From UBA2336 sp049306095 (GTDB lineage: Bacteria > Bacteroidota > Bacteroidia > Cytophagales > Cyclobacteriaceae), in assembly GCA_049306095.1 (NCBI GenBank), contig JBAQPU010000059.1, positions 47,379 through 111,378 of the forward strand: 64,000 nt of DNA, written 5' to 3'. The notes under the pieces were generated by a model, which did not search any database, was not told where the DNA came from, and saw nothing but the letters and a program-made list of their open reading frames with translations. The position numbers and the translations under genes are program-made. Within the stretch, counting starts at the first letter, position 1; each line of letters begins with the position of its first letter. Positions 33,107-41,378 of this stretch are shown piece after piece.

Positions 33107-34726
33107 ATGATATACGACTACATCATCATTGGAGCAGGCTCGGCCGGGTGCGTATTAGCCAATCGACTTTCTGAGGATGCCTCTAAAACTGTCTTGTTGC
33201 TGGAAGCGGGAGGAAAGGATTCACATCCATTGATTCATATTCCCGGAGGGTACATGATGTTGCATCATAGCAAGGTAGATTGGAATTGTTACTACACAAC
33301 ACCACAGAAATTTCTACAGAATCGCAAAATTTATCAGCCGCGCGGAAAAGTACTGGGAGGGTGCAGCTCAACCAATGCCATGGCCTACATCCGCGGCCAG
33401 CGTGAAGATTATGAATCGTGGAAGATGTTGGGCTGTGAAGGTTGGGGTTACGATGATGTACTACCATATTTTAAAAAATCGGAACATAACGAGCAGTACG
33501 ATGATCGCTATCATCATAAAGGCGGCCTCATGAATGTAACACAGGCAACGTGGTACCACACAGTGGTAGGTGAGGCGTTTATCAACGCCTGTGTGCAGAA
33601 AGGATTGCCCCTCAATCAGGATGTAAATGGCGAACACCAGGAAGGCGCTGGCTGGTTTCAATACACCATGAAAAATGCGAAGCGCCAAAGTGTGGCGCAG
33701 GCGTTTCTCAAGCCTGCTATGAAACGGGAAAATTTAACGGTGATAACAGGAGCTGTGTGCAAACAATTGGTTCTGCAACATAATCGTGTAATCGGTGTAG
33801 ACTTTATAACCAGACACAGTGCCAATTTAACAGTGCGTGCCCGGCACGAAGTAATTGTAAGCGCAGGTGCTTTTGAGTCGCCTAAAATTCTGATGCTCTC
33901 GGGCATTGGCCCCAAAGAAGAGTTGAAGCAACACGGTATTGAAGTGAAACATGCGTTGGAAGGGGTAGGCAAAAATCTGCACGATCATTTATTCTTTGCA
34001 GTCAGCAGTTTGTCTAAAACCAAGACGAATAATTATTATGTACCGTTTCATAAGCAGGCGTTAGCTTTTGGTAAATACTTACTCTCCGGAAGCGGACCGC
34101 TTTCCATTGGTCCGCTGGAGGCAGTAGCGTTTTTGAAGTCTGCTTCTGGCGAAAGCAGACCCGATATTCAATTTCAATTCACGCCAACACAACCGGGCAG
34201 CGATTACACAACGAACATTTTTGATCTGAAAACTTTTCCGACCGAAAACGGCTACACCATTTTGCCAACCCAAATCAGGCCCGAAAGCCGAGGTTCTGTC
34301 ACGCTCGCATCTTCCAATCCTGTTGCTGCACCGATTATTGATCCTAACTATTTAAGTAACGAGAAAGACCAGGAAATTATGGTGAGTGCCTGTAAGCATG
34401 CTTTGGAGACACTCAAGCAACCAGCGTTCGATGCTTACCGAATCCGTAATCACATTCCCGATAGGCAAACATCGGATGATGAGTTACTAGAACACATCCA
34501 GCGAAGTGCCGAATGTGTGTATCACCCGGTGGGCACCTGTAAAATGGGTGTGGATGAATGGGCCGTGATTGATCCGCAATTAAAAGTGCGTGGATTGGAG
34601 AACCTGAGAGTAGTCGATGCATCCGTTATGCCAATCATCAATAGTGGTAATACCAACGCGCCAACCATTATGATTGCCGAAAAGGGTGCTGATATGATCA
34701 TGCAGGCAAACCAGGTTAAGTTTTAG
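33107..34726 (+). CDS. GMC family oxidoreductase (choline dehydrogenase-like)
   Basis: A 539-residue FAD enzyme: N-terminal ADP-binding YIIIGAGSAGCVLANRL, GMC signature 1 around PRGKVLGGCSSTNAM (residues 80-95), signature 2 GAFESPKILMLSGIGP (about 255-270), and the catalytic His in CVYHPVGTCKMG with a second in NTNAPTIMIAEK. Closest in style to choline dehydrogenase and alcohol dehydrogenases of that group; the alcohol substrate is unknown, and there is no betB or betI nearby. ATG at 33107 (MIYDYIIIG) is preferred over an upstream TTG. Confidence 0.9.
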   Translation: MIYDYIIIGAGSAGCVLANRLSEDASKTVLLLEAGGKDSHPLIHIPGGYMMLHHSKVDWNCYYTTPQKFLQNRKIYQPRGKVLGGCSSTNAMAYIRGQREDYESWKMLGCEGWGYDDVLPYFKKSEHNEQYDDRYHHKGGLMNVTQATWYHTVVGEAFINACVQKGLPLNQDVNGEHQEGAGWFQYTMKNAKRQSVAQAFLKPAMKRENLTVITGAVCKQLVLQHNRVIGVDFITRHSANLTVRARHEVIVSAGAFESPKILMLSGIGPKEELKQHGIEVKHALEGVGKNLHDHLFFAVSSLSKTKTNNYYVPFHKQALAFGKYLLSGSGPLSIGPLEAVAFLKSASGESRPDIQFQFTPTQPGSDYTTNIFDLKTFPTENGYTILPTQIRPESRGSVTLASSNPVAAPIIDPNYLSNEKDQEIMVSACKHALETLKQPAFDAYRIRNHIPDRQTSDDELLEHIQRSAECVYHPVGTCKMGVDEWAVIDPQLKVRGLENLRVVDASVMPIINSGNTNAPTIMIAEKGADMIMQANQVKF

Positions 34727-34727
34727 T

Positions 34728-35534
34728 TCAACTTTCCTGAGTAGGTATTCGTTTCTTTAATTCGACAACGTGCTTCTCCATAATGGTGTCGTTTTTAATT
34801 TCGTTTTTGTCATACTTTTCAAAGAAACTCAATCCGCGAAGTCGGTTAAACCTGGCACGACCCCGACTGCGTTTTTCTAAAAATTCTTCATAGCTTTTTA
34901 TTGCATAATGGTTAACCCTGATTAGACTGTTTGTTTGTGGGCGAGTCCAGAAAGATTCTTTTATTCTGTTTCCATCAGCATCAACAAATTTGCCGAATAA
35001 TATGAGTGGCCGGTGAGCGGAGAAGAATGTTATGATGCGTCTCGGATTGGCAATCGTTTTTACATGATGGTTCAACGGATCATTGGGAAGGGAATGATCG
35101 CGGAACCGATCAATAACAAAACCATTCACACGCGTTTGAGCACCGCCACTACCGTAAACAATCCAATTAATCTGAACACCGGAAAATCTGCCGAGGCTTT
35201 GCAGGTATTCTGGAATAGATTTGTGTTTTACTGGAACGATAAACTCATCAATGTCGATAAAGGCAATGTACTGAGCATCGCGTTTATGCCGTTTAACACA
35301 ATCTTTGTATGCCTTTAATTGCATTTTCAATCCCGGAAAGAAAATGTATTCTACCAATCCTTTGTCAACGTAGGGCTGTAGCGCATCCCTGGTGTTATCT
35401 GTACTTTCATTATCGTAGATATAAAACTTCTCTACGCCCAGCATGTTGTGGTATTCAACCCATTCTTGTAAATAGCGACCCTCATTCTTGGCAATGGCAC
35501 ACATCGCGAGGTATATCGGATATTTCTTTTTCAC
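34728..35534 (-). CDS. Glycosyltransferase, GT92/GT2-like
   Basis: A 268-residue soluble protein with a GT-A fold start: CAIAKNEGRYLQEWVEYHNMLG, FYIYDNESTDNT (nucleotide-binding strand), and FIDIDEFIVP with the DxD metal motif near residue 93. The pattern matches the GT92/DUF23 group that often occurs in bacterial surface-polysaccharide loci. No other glycan genes are adjacent, so the acceptor is unknown. The start is GTG at 35534. Confidence 0.8.
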   Translation of the reverse strand: MKKKYPIYLAMCAIAKNEGRYLQEWVEYHNMLGVEKFYIYDNESTDNTRDALQPYVDKGLVEYIFFPGLKMQLKAYKDCVKRHKRDAQYIAFIDIDEFIVPVKHKSIPEYLQSLGRFSGVQINWIVYGSGGAQTRVNGFVIDRFRDHSLPNDPLNHHVKTIANPRRIITFFSAHRPLILFGKFVDADGNRIKESFWTRPQTNSLIRVNHYAIKSYEEFLEKRSRGRARFNRLRGLSFFEKYDKNEIKNDTIMEKHVVELKKRIPTQES

Positions 35535-35616
35535 GTTTATAGTTTACTTGACGTGTTTCTTTGAGTTGCGCTTTAAAATAAAAAGCTAGAATCAGTGACA
35601 CGTTTTAGGATGAATG

Positions 35617-36402
35617 TCATTGACTTCCCTTCCTCTTTAACTCCAGATATTCAACCTTTCTGAAATCCAGTGCATGGCCTTCAGCCTGAAGGGATATATA
35701 GCCATTCTTTACAGGCGTTCCTGTTTTAGCTGAATCAGCCTTAGGAAGGAAGGCCCCACCAATTATGGGTTTTGAATAGGTGAGCACAGTGTCATCATTC
35801 ACCAGGTGATGGATGATGCTGTCGGCATACACAATCAGTTCAACGGTTACCCATTCGCCCAGCATATTGGGTTTTGAATCTGAATCGATGCAATGAATGG
35901 TGGTTAATGTGTCGGCCATGGTAACATGCGTGCCGGGCGTACATAAATTCATGTTGGTTCGAATATTTCCTTCTTCACTTCCTAGAAATTGTGCTTCCAG
36001 CGACACCGGAAATTCCTGATCAATACCCATGCTTTCGGCAGATTGAGAATGGAACATCACACCGCTGTTGGCAAAAGCCCAATCGGGGGCACCCATGGTA
36101 CGTTCTTTTGAAAATCGATACTCCAGGCGCAGCCGATAATTTGAAAAGACATCTTTATAAAACAGGTGCCCGAATTCGCCCCGAAAGGAATCATATTCCG
36201 CATACGAAACTTTTAACAGGCCATCTTCAACCCTGAAGGTGTTCCTGTAGTTCTCTCCAGCTTTAAAGCCCGCCAACTTGGGTGTCCAGCCGGTAAGGTC
36301 TTTGCCATTAAAGAGTTGAGTGTATTCACTTTTATTTTCTTGTTGGGGGTTGGCGCACGCAACAAGAAGGAGGATGAAGAATGGTGGAAGAAATTTAGTC
36401 AT
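35617..36402 (-). CDS. DUF1080 (3-keto-disaccharide hydrolase-like) lipoprotein
   Basis: A 261-residue lipoprotein: signal with lipobox ending LLLVAC (Cys16), then a single concanavalin-like DUF1080 domain with FNGKDLTGWTPK at the start, FRVEDGLLKV, and NSGVMFHS. Proteins of this type bind or cleave glycans in the periplasm; some hydrolyse 3-keto-disaccharides. ATG at 36402 (MTKFLPPF) gives a proper lipoprotein signal; a longer frame from 36453 would not. It lies 53 bp downstream of the START-like gene. Confidence 0.85.
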   Translation of the reverse strand: MTKFLPPFFILLLVACANPQQENKSEYTQLFNGKDLTGWTPKLAGFKAGENYRNTFRVEDGLLKVSYAEYDSFRGEFGHLFYKDVFSNYRLRLEYRFSKERTMGAPDWAFANSGVMFHSQSAESMGIDQEFPVSLEAQFLGSEEGNIRTNMNLCTPGTHVTMADTLTTIHCIDSDSKPNMLGEWVTVELIVYADSIIHHLVNDDTVLTYSKPIIGGAFLPKADSAKTGTPVKNGYISLQAEGHALDFRKVEYLELKRKGSQ

Positions 36403-36454
36403 GGTTATCAGTTTGATCACCCGAATATAGTATACCCTTCTAATAGCTCCCAAT

Positions 36455-37069
36455 TTACTTTGCTTCCAGTAACCGCTTTAAATTCCTGAACGACTGGTGG
36501 GGGCCATCAGCCATAGCCATGTTCACCAACAAAGGCGGCACATAACCTCCGGGGTTGATATTCATCTTGTACGTGACCTGCAGCACGTTGTTCATCCGCA
36601 CGATGGTCCAACTTGCCGTTGAATACGGAATGCGAACAAGATCATCCTGCTGAGGAATGTCGGATGCAATTGTATTGATGTAAAAGTTAGCGTGATCCTG
36701 ATCATGAATTACAGCCGTGAACCGCACAATCATCTCGCGATTATCTAACGGCCAGGGTGCATCAATCACCACCCTGTAAATCATTTCATGGTCGTTTATG
36801 CTTTTTACCAAAGTAGCCTCCAGCACATTGTATTGCCATTTCATATATGTTGGAACGGTGAACAGAAATGTTTTCAGGTTTTCAAGCGATGTATTGTTGA
36901 TGGTAAACTCAGCTTTAAGCGACCGGAATTTACTAGTGTCAGATTTACAGGTATAAACCTTTATCCCATCTTTTTCCTTCTTCAATGTGCATTCTGCAGA
37001 TTGACCTGACGCAAAAAGTGTTACAAGAAAAAAAATAATTAATAGAATTGATCGCAGGTGGTTATCCAT
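36455..37069 (-). CDS. Secreted START/SRPBCC-like lipid-binding protein
   Basis: A 204-residue exported protein with a signal peptide ending LFASGQS, then a START-type domain: WQYNVLEATLVKSINDHEMIYRVV and PWPLDNREMIVRF, the latter very like eukaryotic START proteins (PWPxxxRD). It may bind a hydrophobic ligand in the periplasm. ATG at 37069 overlaps the TPR gene stop by 8 bp (ATGGATAA), so the genes are coupled. Confidence 0.75.
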   Translation of the reverse strand: MDNHLRSILLIIFFLVTLFASGQSAECTLKKEKDGIKVYTCKSDTSKFRSLKAEFTINNTSLENLKTFLFTVPTYMKWQYNVLEATLVKSINDHEMIYRVVIDAPWPLDNREMIVRFTAVIHDQDHANFYINTIASDIPQQDDLVRIPYSTASWTIVRMNNVLQVTYKMNINPGGYVPPLLVNMAMADGPHQSFRNLKRLLEAK

Positions 37070-37388
37070 GGAGTTCAAACATCAGTTCATCAAAGGCACT
37101 TTGCAGTTCAAGATGGGTTTTGCGATCGTTTATTTTCTTGGCAAGTTCAATTCCGGCCCGGTAAATCGATAGGGCGGCATCTTTCGATCCAAGTGTTTCT
37201 TTTAGTTTTGCGGCCTGATAATAGGTCGGTAAATAGGAGGGAAGGTTCTTTAAAAGTTTGTCGAATAACTCCTCGCTCTTTTTGATATCCGTCTTTGCAT
37301 ATTCAAGTGCTAAACCATAAAGCGTGAAGGCATCGTTAGGATCTTCTTTATAAAATTTCAAAAGTTGCTCAAGCCTGGTTTCTGCCAT
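37062..37388 (-). CDS. Small TPR-repeat protein
   Basis: A 108-residue soluble protein with about two and a half TPR units: DPNDAFTLYGLALEYAKTDIKKSEELFDKLL and LPTYYQAAKLKETLGSKDAALSIYRAGI. This is a protein-interaction scaffold of unknown partner. ATG at 37388 (MAETRLEQLL) is chosen because the longer frame from 37505 adds residues with no conservation pattern and would overlap the etfB start. Confidence 0.75.
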   Translation of the reverse strand: MAETRLEQLLKFYKEDPNDAFTLYGLALEYAKTDIKKSEELFDKLLKNLPSYLPTYYQAAKLKETLGSKDAALSIYRAGIELAKKINDRKTHLELQSAFDELMFELHG

Positions 37389-37504
37389 AGGCGCGAATTT
37401 AACGGGTCGCGAATTAAATTCAGATTTTAATGTCTTTTTAGCATGCAATAGTTGGATTTTACTATTTTCACAGCCAAATTGAAGTACTACTGAATTGAAG
37501 CGCA

Positions 37505-38242
37505 ATGAAAATCTTAGTCTGCATTACACACGTCCCTGACACCACATCCAAGATCAATTTTATCGACAATAACACCAAATTTGATACGAATGGTGTGCAG
37601 TTTATTATTGGGCCTTATGACGATTATGCGCTGGCCCGCGCAATCGAATTGAAAGAGTCAACAGGTTCTACCGTAACGGTACTGAATGTTGGCGGTGCTG
37701 AAACCGAGCCCACAATCCGTAAAGCTTTAGCCATTGGTGCCGATGATGCGATTCGCATCAATGCCGAACCTTCTGATTCATTTTTTGTGGCTTCGCAGAT
37801 TGCGGAACAAGCAAAGGCAGGAGGGTACGACCTTATTTTAATGGGCCGTGAATCGATTGATTACAACAGCGGTGTGGTGCACGGTATTGTTGGTGAGCTG
37901 CTGGGTATTCCCTCGGTATCTCCGGTGATGAAACTGGATATTGATGGAACGAAAGTAAAAATGGCCCGCGAAATTGAAGGTGGTAAAGAGTACGTAGAAG
38001 CTAATCTTCCGCTGGTGGCTGGATGTCAGGAACCGATCGCAGAATGGAAGATACCCAACATGCGTGGAATTATGTCGGCCAAGACGAAACCATTGAAAGT
38101 TGTTGAGCCGAAAGCTGTTGAAAGCGGGGTGAAGGTTCAGAAGTTTGAACTTCCTCCACCAAAAGGAGCTGTAAAGATGATTGCTGCCGACAATGTTTCG
38201 GAACTGGTAACCTTATTGAAAAACGAAGCTAAAGTATTGTAA
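37505..38242 (+). CDS. etfB: Electron transfer flavoprotein, beta subunit
   Basis: A 245-residue EtfB: MKILVCITHVPDT start, the GPYDDYALARAIELKE region, ETEPTIRKALAIGADDA, and DLILMGRESIDYNSG near residue 118, all typical. With EtfA it accepts electrons from acyl-CoA and other dehydrogenases and passes them toward quinones. etfA follows after 81 bp. Start ATG at 37505, divergent from the TPR gene. Confidence 0.95.
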   Translation: MKILVCITHVPDTTSKINFIDNNTKFDTNGVQFIIGPYDDYALARAIELKESTGSTVTVLNVGGAETEPTIRKALAIGADDAIRINAEPSDSFFVASQIAEQAKAGGYDLILMGRESIDYNSGVVHGIVGELLGIPSVSPVMKLDIDGTKVKMAREIEGGKEYVEANLPLVAGCQEPIAEWKIPNMRGIMSAKTKPLKVVEPKAVESGVKVQKFELPPPKGAVKMIAADNVSELVTLLKNEAKVL

Positions 38243-38247
38243 CATAC

Positions 38248-38307
38248 CATGTTAAAGAGTTCAAGTTTAAACATTGAACTTAAAACATGGAACTTTAAAC
38301 CTTAAAC
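38248..38307 (+). repeat. AT-rich palindromic intergenic repeat before etfA
   Basis: CATGTT...TTCAA and TTGAACTT...AACATG (38248-38289) form a long imperfect inverted repeat. The segment from TTGAACTT (38274) to CTTTAAACC is matched at 61435-61461, with a few indels. AAACCTTAAAC (38297-38307) is identical to 47270-47280, upstream of another start codon. Confidence 0.45.
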
Positions 38308-38323
38308 TATTGACCTAAAGATT

Positions 38324-39277
38324 ATGAACGTATTGGTATTTGCAGAGTGCGATGAAGGGAAAATAAGAAAAGTATCGTTAGAGGCCGTTTCGTACGCTAA
38401 AGCGATGGGCGGAAATGTTACGGCTATTGCGCTGGGTGCGGCAGATAAAGCTGAGTTGGAAAACCTGGGCAAGTACGGTGCTCAAAAAGTCCTGCACGCA
38501 AAGGATGAACGCCTGAGTCATGGTGTGATTCAAGCGTATACCACTGTGCTGGCAAAAGCAATGGAAGATGAAAAAGCCGATGTGCTGGTATTGGCCAATA
38601 CTTCATTGGGTACACCTGTGGCTGCGCGTGTGGCAACCAAAATAGGGGCCAGCCTTGCCTCAAATGTGGTTAACCTTCCTGAAACCGGCAGTGGTTTTTC
38701 AGTTAAGAAAAGTATTTACACCGGTAAAGCATTTGCCCAGGTGGAATTAAAAAATCCTAAAAAGGTAATTGCCATTCGTAAAAACGCGGCAGAAGCAAAA
38801 GAAGTAGGAGGAGCCGCTTCAGTAACTGACTATGCCGTGTCGTTGTCGGATGCCGATTTTGCAACAACCATCACCTCTACCGAAAAGGCTACAGGCGAAA
38901 TATTGTTACCGGAAGCCAACATTGTTGTTTCGGGAGGAAGGGGAATGAAAGGGCCTGAACATTGGGGTGCGCTTGAAGCGTTGGCAAAAACATTAGGTGC
39001 GGCCACAGGCTGCAGCAAGCCGGTTTCCGATATGGGTTGGAGGCCACATCATGAACATGTTGGTCAAACCGGTGTAAAAGTTAGTCCTCAGCTTTACATT
39101 GCCATTGGTATTTCCGGGGCAATTCAACATCTGGCCGGGGTAAACTCATCGAAGTGTATTGTGGTTATTAATAAGGATGCTGATGCTCCATTTTTTAAAG
39201 CGGCCGATTATGGAATTGTAGGAGATGCATTTGATGTGCTTCCTAAATTGAATGAGGCGATAAAAGCTGCCAGGTAA
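38324..39277 (+). CDS. etfA: Electron transfer flavoprotein, alpha subunit
   Basis: A 317-residue EtfA: N-terminal domain LVFAECDEGKIRKVSLEAVSYAKAMGG and the C-terminal FAD domain with SGGRGMKGPEHW, CSKPVSDMGWRPHHEHVGQTG and the signature ISGAIQHLAGVNSSK...INKDADAPFF. It carries the FAD of the heterodimer made with EtfB. It follows etfB in the same operon; the next gene (bifunctional nuclease) starts 2 bp after its stop. Confidence 0.95.
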   Translation: MNVLVFAECDEGKIRKVSLEAVSYAKAMGGNVTAIALGAADKAELENLGKYGAQKVLHAKDERLSHGVIQAYTTVLAKAMEDEKADVLVLANTSLGTPVAARVATKIGASLASNVVNLPETGSGFSVKKSIYTGKAFAQVELKNPKKVIAIRKNAAEAKEVGGAASVTDYAVSLSDADFATTITSTEKATGEILLPEANIVVSGGRGMKGPEHWGALEALAKTLGAATGCSKPVSDMGWRPHHEHVGQTGVKVSPQLYIAIGISGAIQHLAGVNSSKCIVVINKDADAPFFKAADYGIVGDAFDVLPKLNEAIKAAR

Positions 39278-39279
39278 TT

Positions 39280-39882
39280 GTGAAGAAAATAAAACTTGAA
39301 ATATTAGGCCTTTCGTCCAGTCAGTCACAGACGAGTTCCTTTGCGCTCGTCCTTGGAGAAACTGAAGGAAATCGCAGGCTTCCCATCATCATTGGCATGT
39401 TCGAGGCGCAAGCCATTGCCATTGAAATAGAAAAGATTATTCCAAACCGGCCGATGACGCACGACCTCTTTAAGTCGTTTGCCAATAATTTCCACTTTAC
39501 CGTGGAAGAAATTATTATTTCCGATTTAAAAGAAGGAGTTTTTTTTGCGAAGATCGTTTGTTCAGATGGCCTTAAGAAAATGGAAGTAGATGCCCGCCCT
39601 TCTGATGCTATCGCCATCGGCTTGCGGTTTGATTGTCCCATTTTTACCTACGAGAATATTTTAGCGGAAGCCGGCATCGTGCTGACCGATGAAGTAGAAG
39701 AAGAAACCGAAAAAAAGGAGGTTAAGTCAAGGGCAAAAAAGGAGCCTGCCTCCATCAAAAAGGCTGAAGATTTTAAGAACTATTCTGTGGAGCGGTTAAA
39801 TGAGTTGTTAAAGGAAGCGATTGACAAGGAAGATTACGAACGTGCCGCCAAGATCAGGGATGAACTGAGCAAAAGAAACTGA
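39280..39882 (+). CDS. Bifunctional nuclease domain (DUF151) protein with UVR domain
   Basis: A 200-residue protein. Residues 1-130 are a BFN/DUF151 domain: LEILGLSSSQSQTSSFALVLGE, IIGMFEAQAIAIEIE, and ARPSDAIAIGLRFDCPI. A Lys/Glu linker leads to a C-terminal UVR-type helical motif (VERLNELLKEAIDKEDYERAAKIRDEL). UVR segments mediate contacts in UvrB/UvrC and related proteins. Role uncertain, with nuclease activity reported for plant members. It starts with GTG 2 bp after etfA, so it is transcribed with the ETF genes. Confidence 0.85.
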   Translation: MKKIKLEILGLSSSQSQTSSFALVLGETEGNRRLPIIIGMFEAQAIAIEIEKIIPNRPMTHDLFKSFANNFHFTVEEIIISDLKEGVFFAKIVCSDGLKKMEVDARPSDAIAIGLRFDCPIFTYENILAEAGIVLTDEVEEETEKKEVKSRAKKEPASIKKAEDFKNYSVERLNELLKEAIDKEDYERAAKIRDELSKRN

Positions 39883-39941
39883 TTTCAGATTGTTCAAATA
39901 AGATTTTAGAGTTGACCATCAAAGCCTAAATCTAAATTACC

Positions 39942-39954
39942 AATCTAAAATCAA
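39942..39954 (+). repeat. AT-rich start-proximal word, copy 2
   Basis: AATCTAAAATCAA, identical to the 13-mer before bcp (21739-21751, minus strand), ends 2 bp before the trmH-family ATG. Neighbouring bases contain related words (CCTAAATCTAAATTACC). Confidence 0.45.
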
Positions 39955-39956
39955 GA

Positions 39957-40637
39957 ATGACCCCACAAGAACGTTTACTTGTTCAGTATTTTTCTCAATA
40001 CGTCAGCGATCACAAGAAGGAATTTATTCAAAAAGTACTGGCGCAGCGAACCCGCCATGTAACCGTGGTGCTGGAGGATATCTACCAGTCGCAAAACGCC
40101 AGCGCGGTGGTTCGTACCTGCGAGTGCATGGGCCTTCAGGATATTCACATCATTGAAAATTCAGCATCGTACCAGGTAAATACCCGCGTGTTGAAGGGAT
40201 CTAACCGATGGATGAATTTGATACGATACCGTTCAAAAGGTGAAAATAACACAGCAATGTGCTTTCAGGAATTACGCAAGCGAGGGTATACCATTTATGC
40301 TGCTGATCCTGCTGAAGATGGAATTTCCATCCACGACATTGAGTTGACCGGTAAAACTGCTATTGCATTTGGAAATGAATTACGGGGTGTATCTGACTGT
40401 GCCCTGCAAGAGAGTGACTTCAAAGTAAAAATACCCATGTTTGGATTTACGGAAAGCCTGAACATTTCTGTAAGCGTAGCAATTTGTTTAAACACCCTCA
40501 TTACCAAACTTCGCCAAAATTTTGAAAAGTATGGTTTGTCTGATGAAGAGAAAGAAGAACTCACCCTTCAATGGTATCGGAAGGTTGTGAGGAAGTCAGA
40601 TGTTCTTGAACGCGAGTTTCTGCGCACAATTCGGTAA
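39957..40637 (+). CDS. TrmH-family tRNA/rRNA 2'-O-ribose methyltransferase
   Basis: A 226-residue SPOUT methyltransferase. Motif 1 is EDIYQSQNASAVVRTCECMG, motif 2 IAFGNELRGVS, and motif 3 IPMFGFTESLNISVSVAICL, with the trefoil knot that binds S-adenosylmethionine; catalytic Arg is in VVRTCE. The N- and C-terminal extensions fit TrmH, which methylates G18 of tRNA, but rRNA methylases of the same family are not excluded. Confidence 0.88.
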   Translation: MTPQERLLVQYFSQYVSDHKKEFIQKVLAQRTRHVTVVLEDIYQSQNASAVVRTCECMGLQDIHIIENSASYQVNTRVLKGSNRWMNLIRYRSKGENNTAMCFQELRKRGYTIYAADPAEDGISIHDIELTGKTAIAFGNELRGVSDCALQESDFKVKIPMFGFTESLNISVSVAICLNTLITKLRQNFEKYGLSDEEKEELTLQWYRKVVRKSDVLEREFLRTIR

Positions 40638-40652
40638 TTTTGTTTGTTGGCT

Positions 40653-41312
40653 GTGAAAAGACCTCTTGTGAAGCAACTAAAATGGGCAATGATTGCATTT
40701 GTTGCCCTGTGCATTTTATTTTTTATCATTTCAAACATTTGGGTTGTTCGCAGTACCCGCGATCAGGTACTTTCGGCCTACGATGAACTGCCCGATCACC
40801 GGGTGGCGCTGGTATTAGGAACCAGTCATAAAACAACCGCTGGTCAGCCGAATCAGTTTTTTGAAAAGCGGATGGATACCGCAGCACAATTGTATAAGAT
40901 TGGCAAGATCGACCACTTTATTTTAAGTGGTGATAACCGTTCCAGGTTTTATAACGAGCCGGTGGCCATGCGAAAAGCCCTGATCAACAGGGGTATTCCC
41001 GCTGCAGCCATTACACTGGATTTTGCCGGCCTGCGCACCCTCGACTCGGTCGTCAGAAGCAAAGAAATTTTCGGGCAAAGTAAAATCATCATCATCACGC
41101 AACCCTTTCATAGTTACCGGGCACTATTTATCAGTGATTATTACCAGATTGACGCTGTTGCGGTAGTGGCATCTGAACCGGATATTGAAGTGTCGTTTAA
41201 AGTTAAAATACGGGAATACTTTGCACGCACAAAAGCCGTTCTGGATTTGTATATTCTTAAAACCTCACCCCGTTTTTTGGGAAAGAAGGAAGACATCCAT
41301 ATTAACTCGTAA
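40653..41312 (+). CDS. SanA/YdcF-like membrane protein (DUF218)
   Basis: A protein of about 219 residues: a short basic N-terminus, a membrane helix at about residues 10-30, then a periplasmic DUF218 domain with ALVLGTSHKTTAGQPNQFFEKRMDTAAQLYK, HFILSGDNRSRFYNEP and IIITQPFHSYRALF. SanA-like proteins affect envelope barrier function and vancomycin resistance in enterobacteria. Start is uncertain: GTG at 40653 is used, TTG at 40644 is possible. Confidence 0.82.
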   Translation: MKRPLVKQLKWAMIAFVALCILFFIISNIWVVRSTRDQVLSAYDELPDHRVALVLGTSHKTTAGQPNQFFEKRMDTAAQLYKIGKIDHFILSGDNRSRFYNEPVAMRKALINRGIPAAAITLDFAGLRTLDSVVRSKEIFGQSKIIIITQPFHSYRALFISDYYQIDAVAVVASEPDIEVSFKVKIREYFARTKAVLDLYILKTSPRFLGKKEDIHINS

Positions 41313-41378
41313 ACACGTAACAAAACCAGTTTCTTTGCGTACTTCTAATTTTTACTTTTGCGGTGTAATGTGTTGCTT

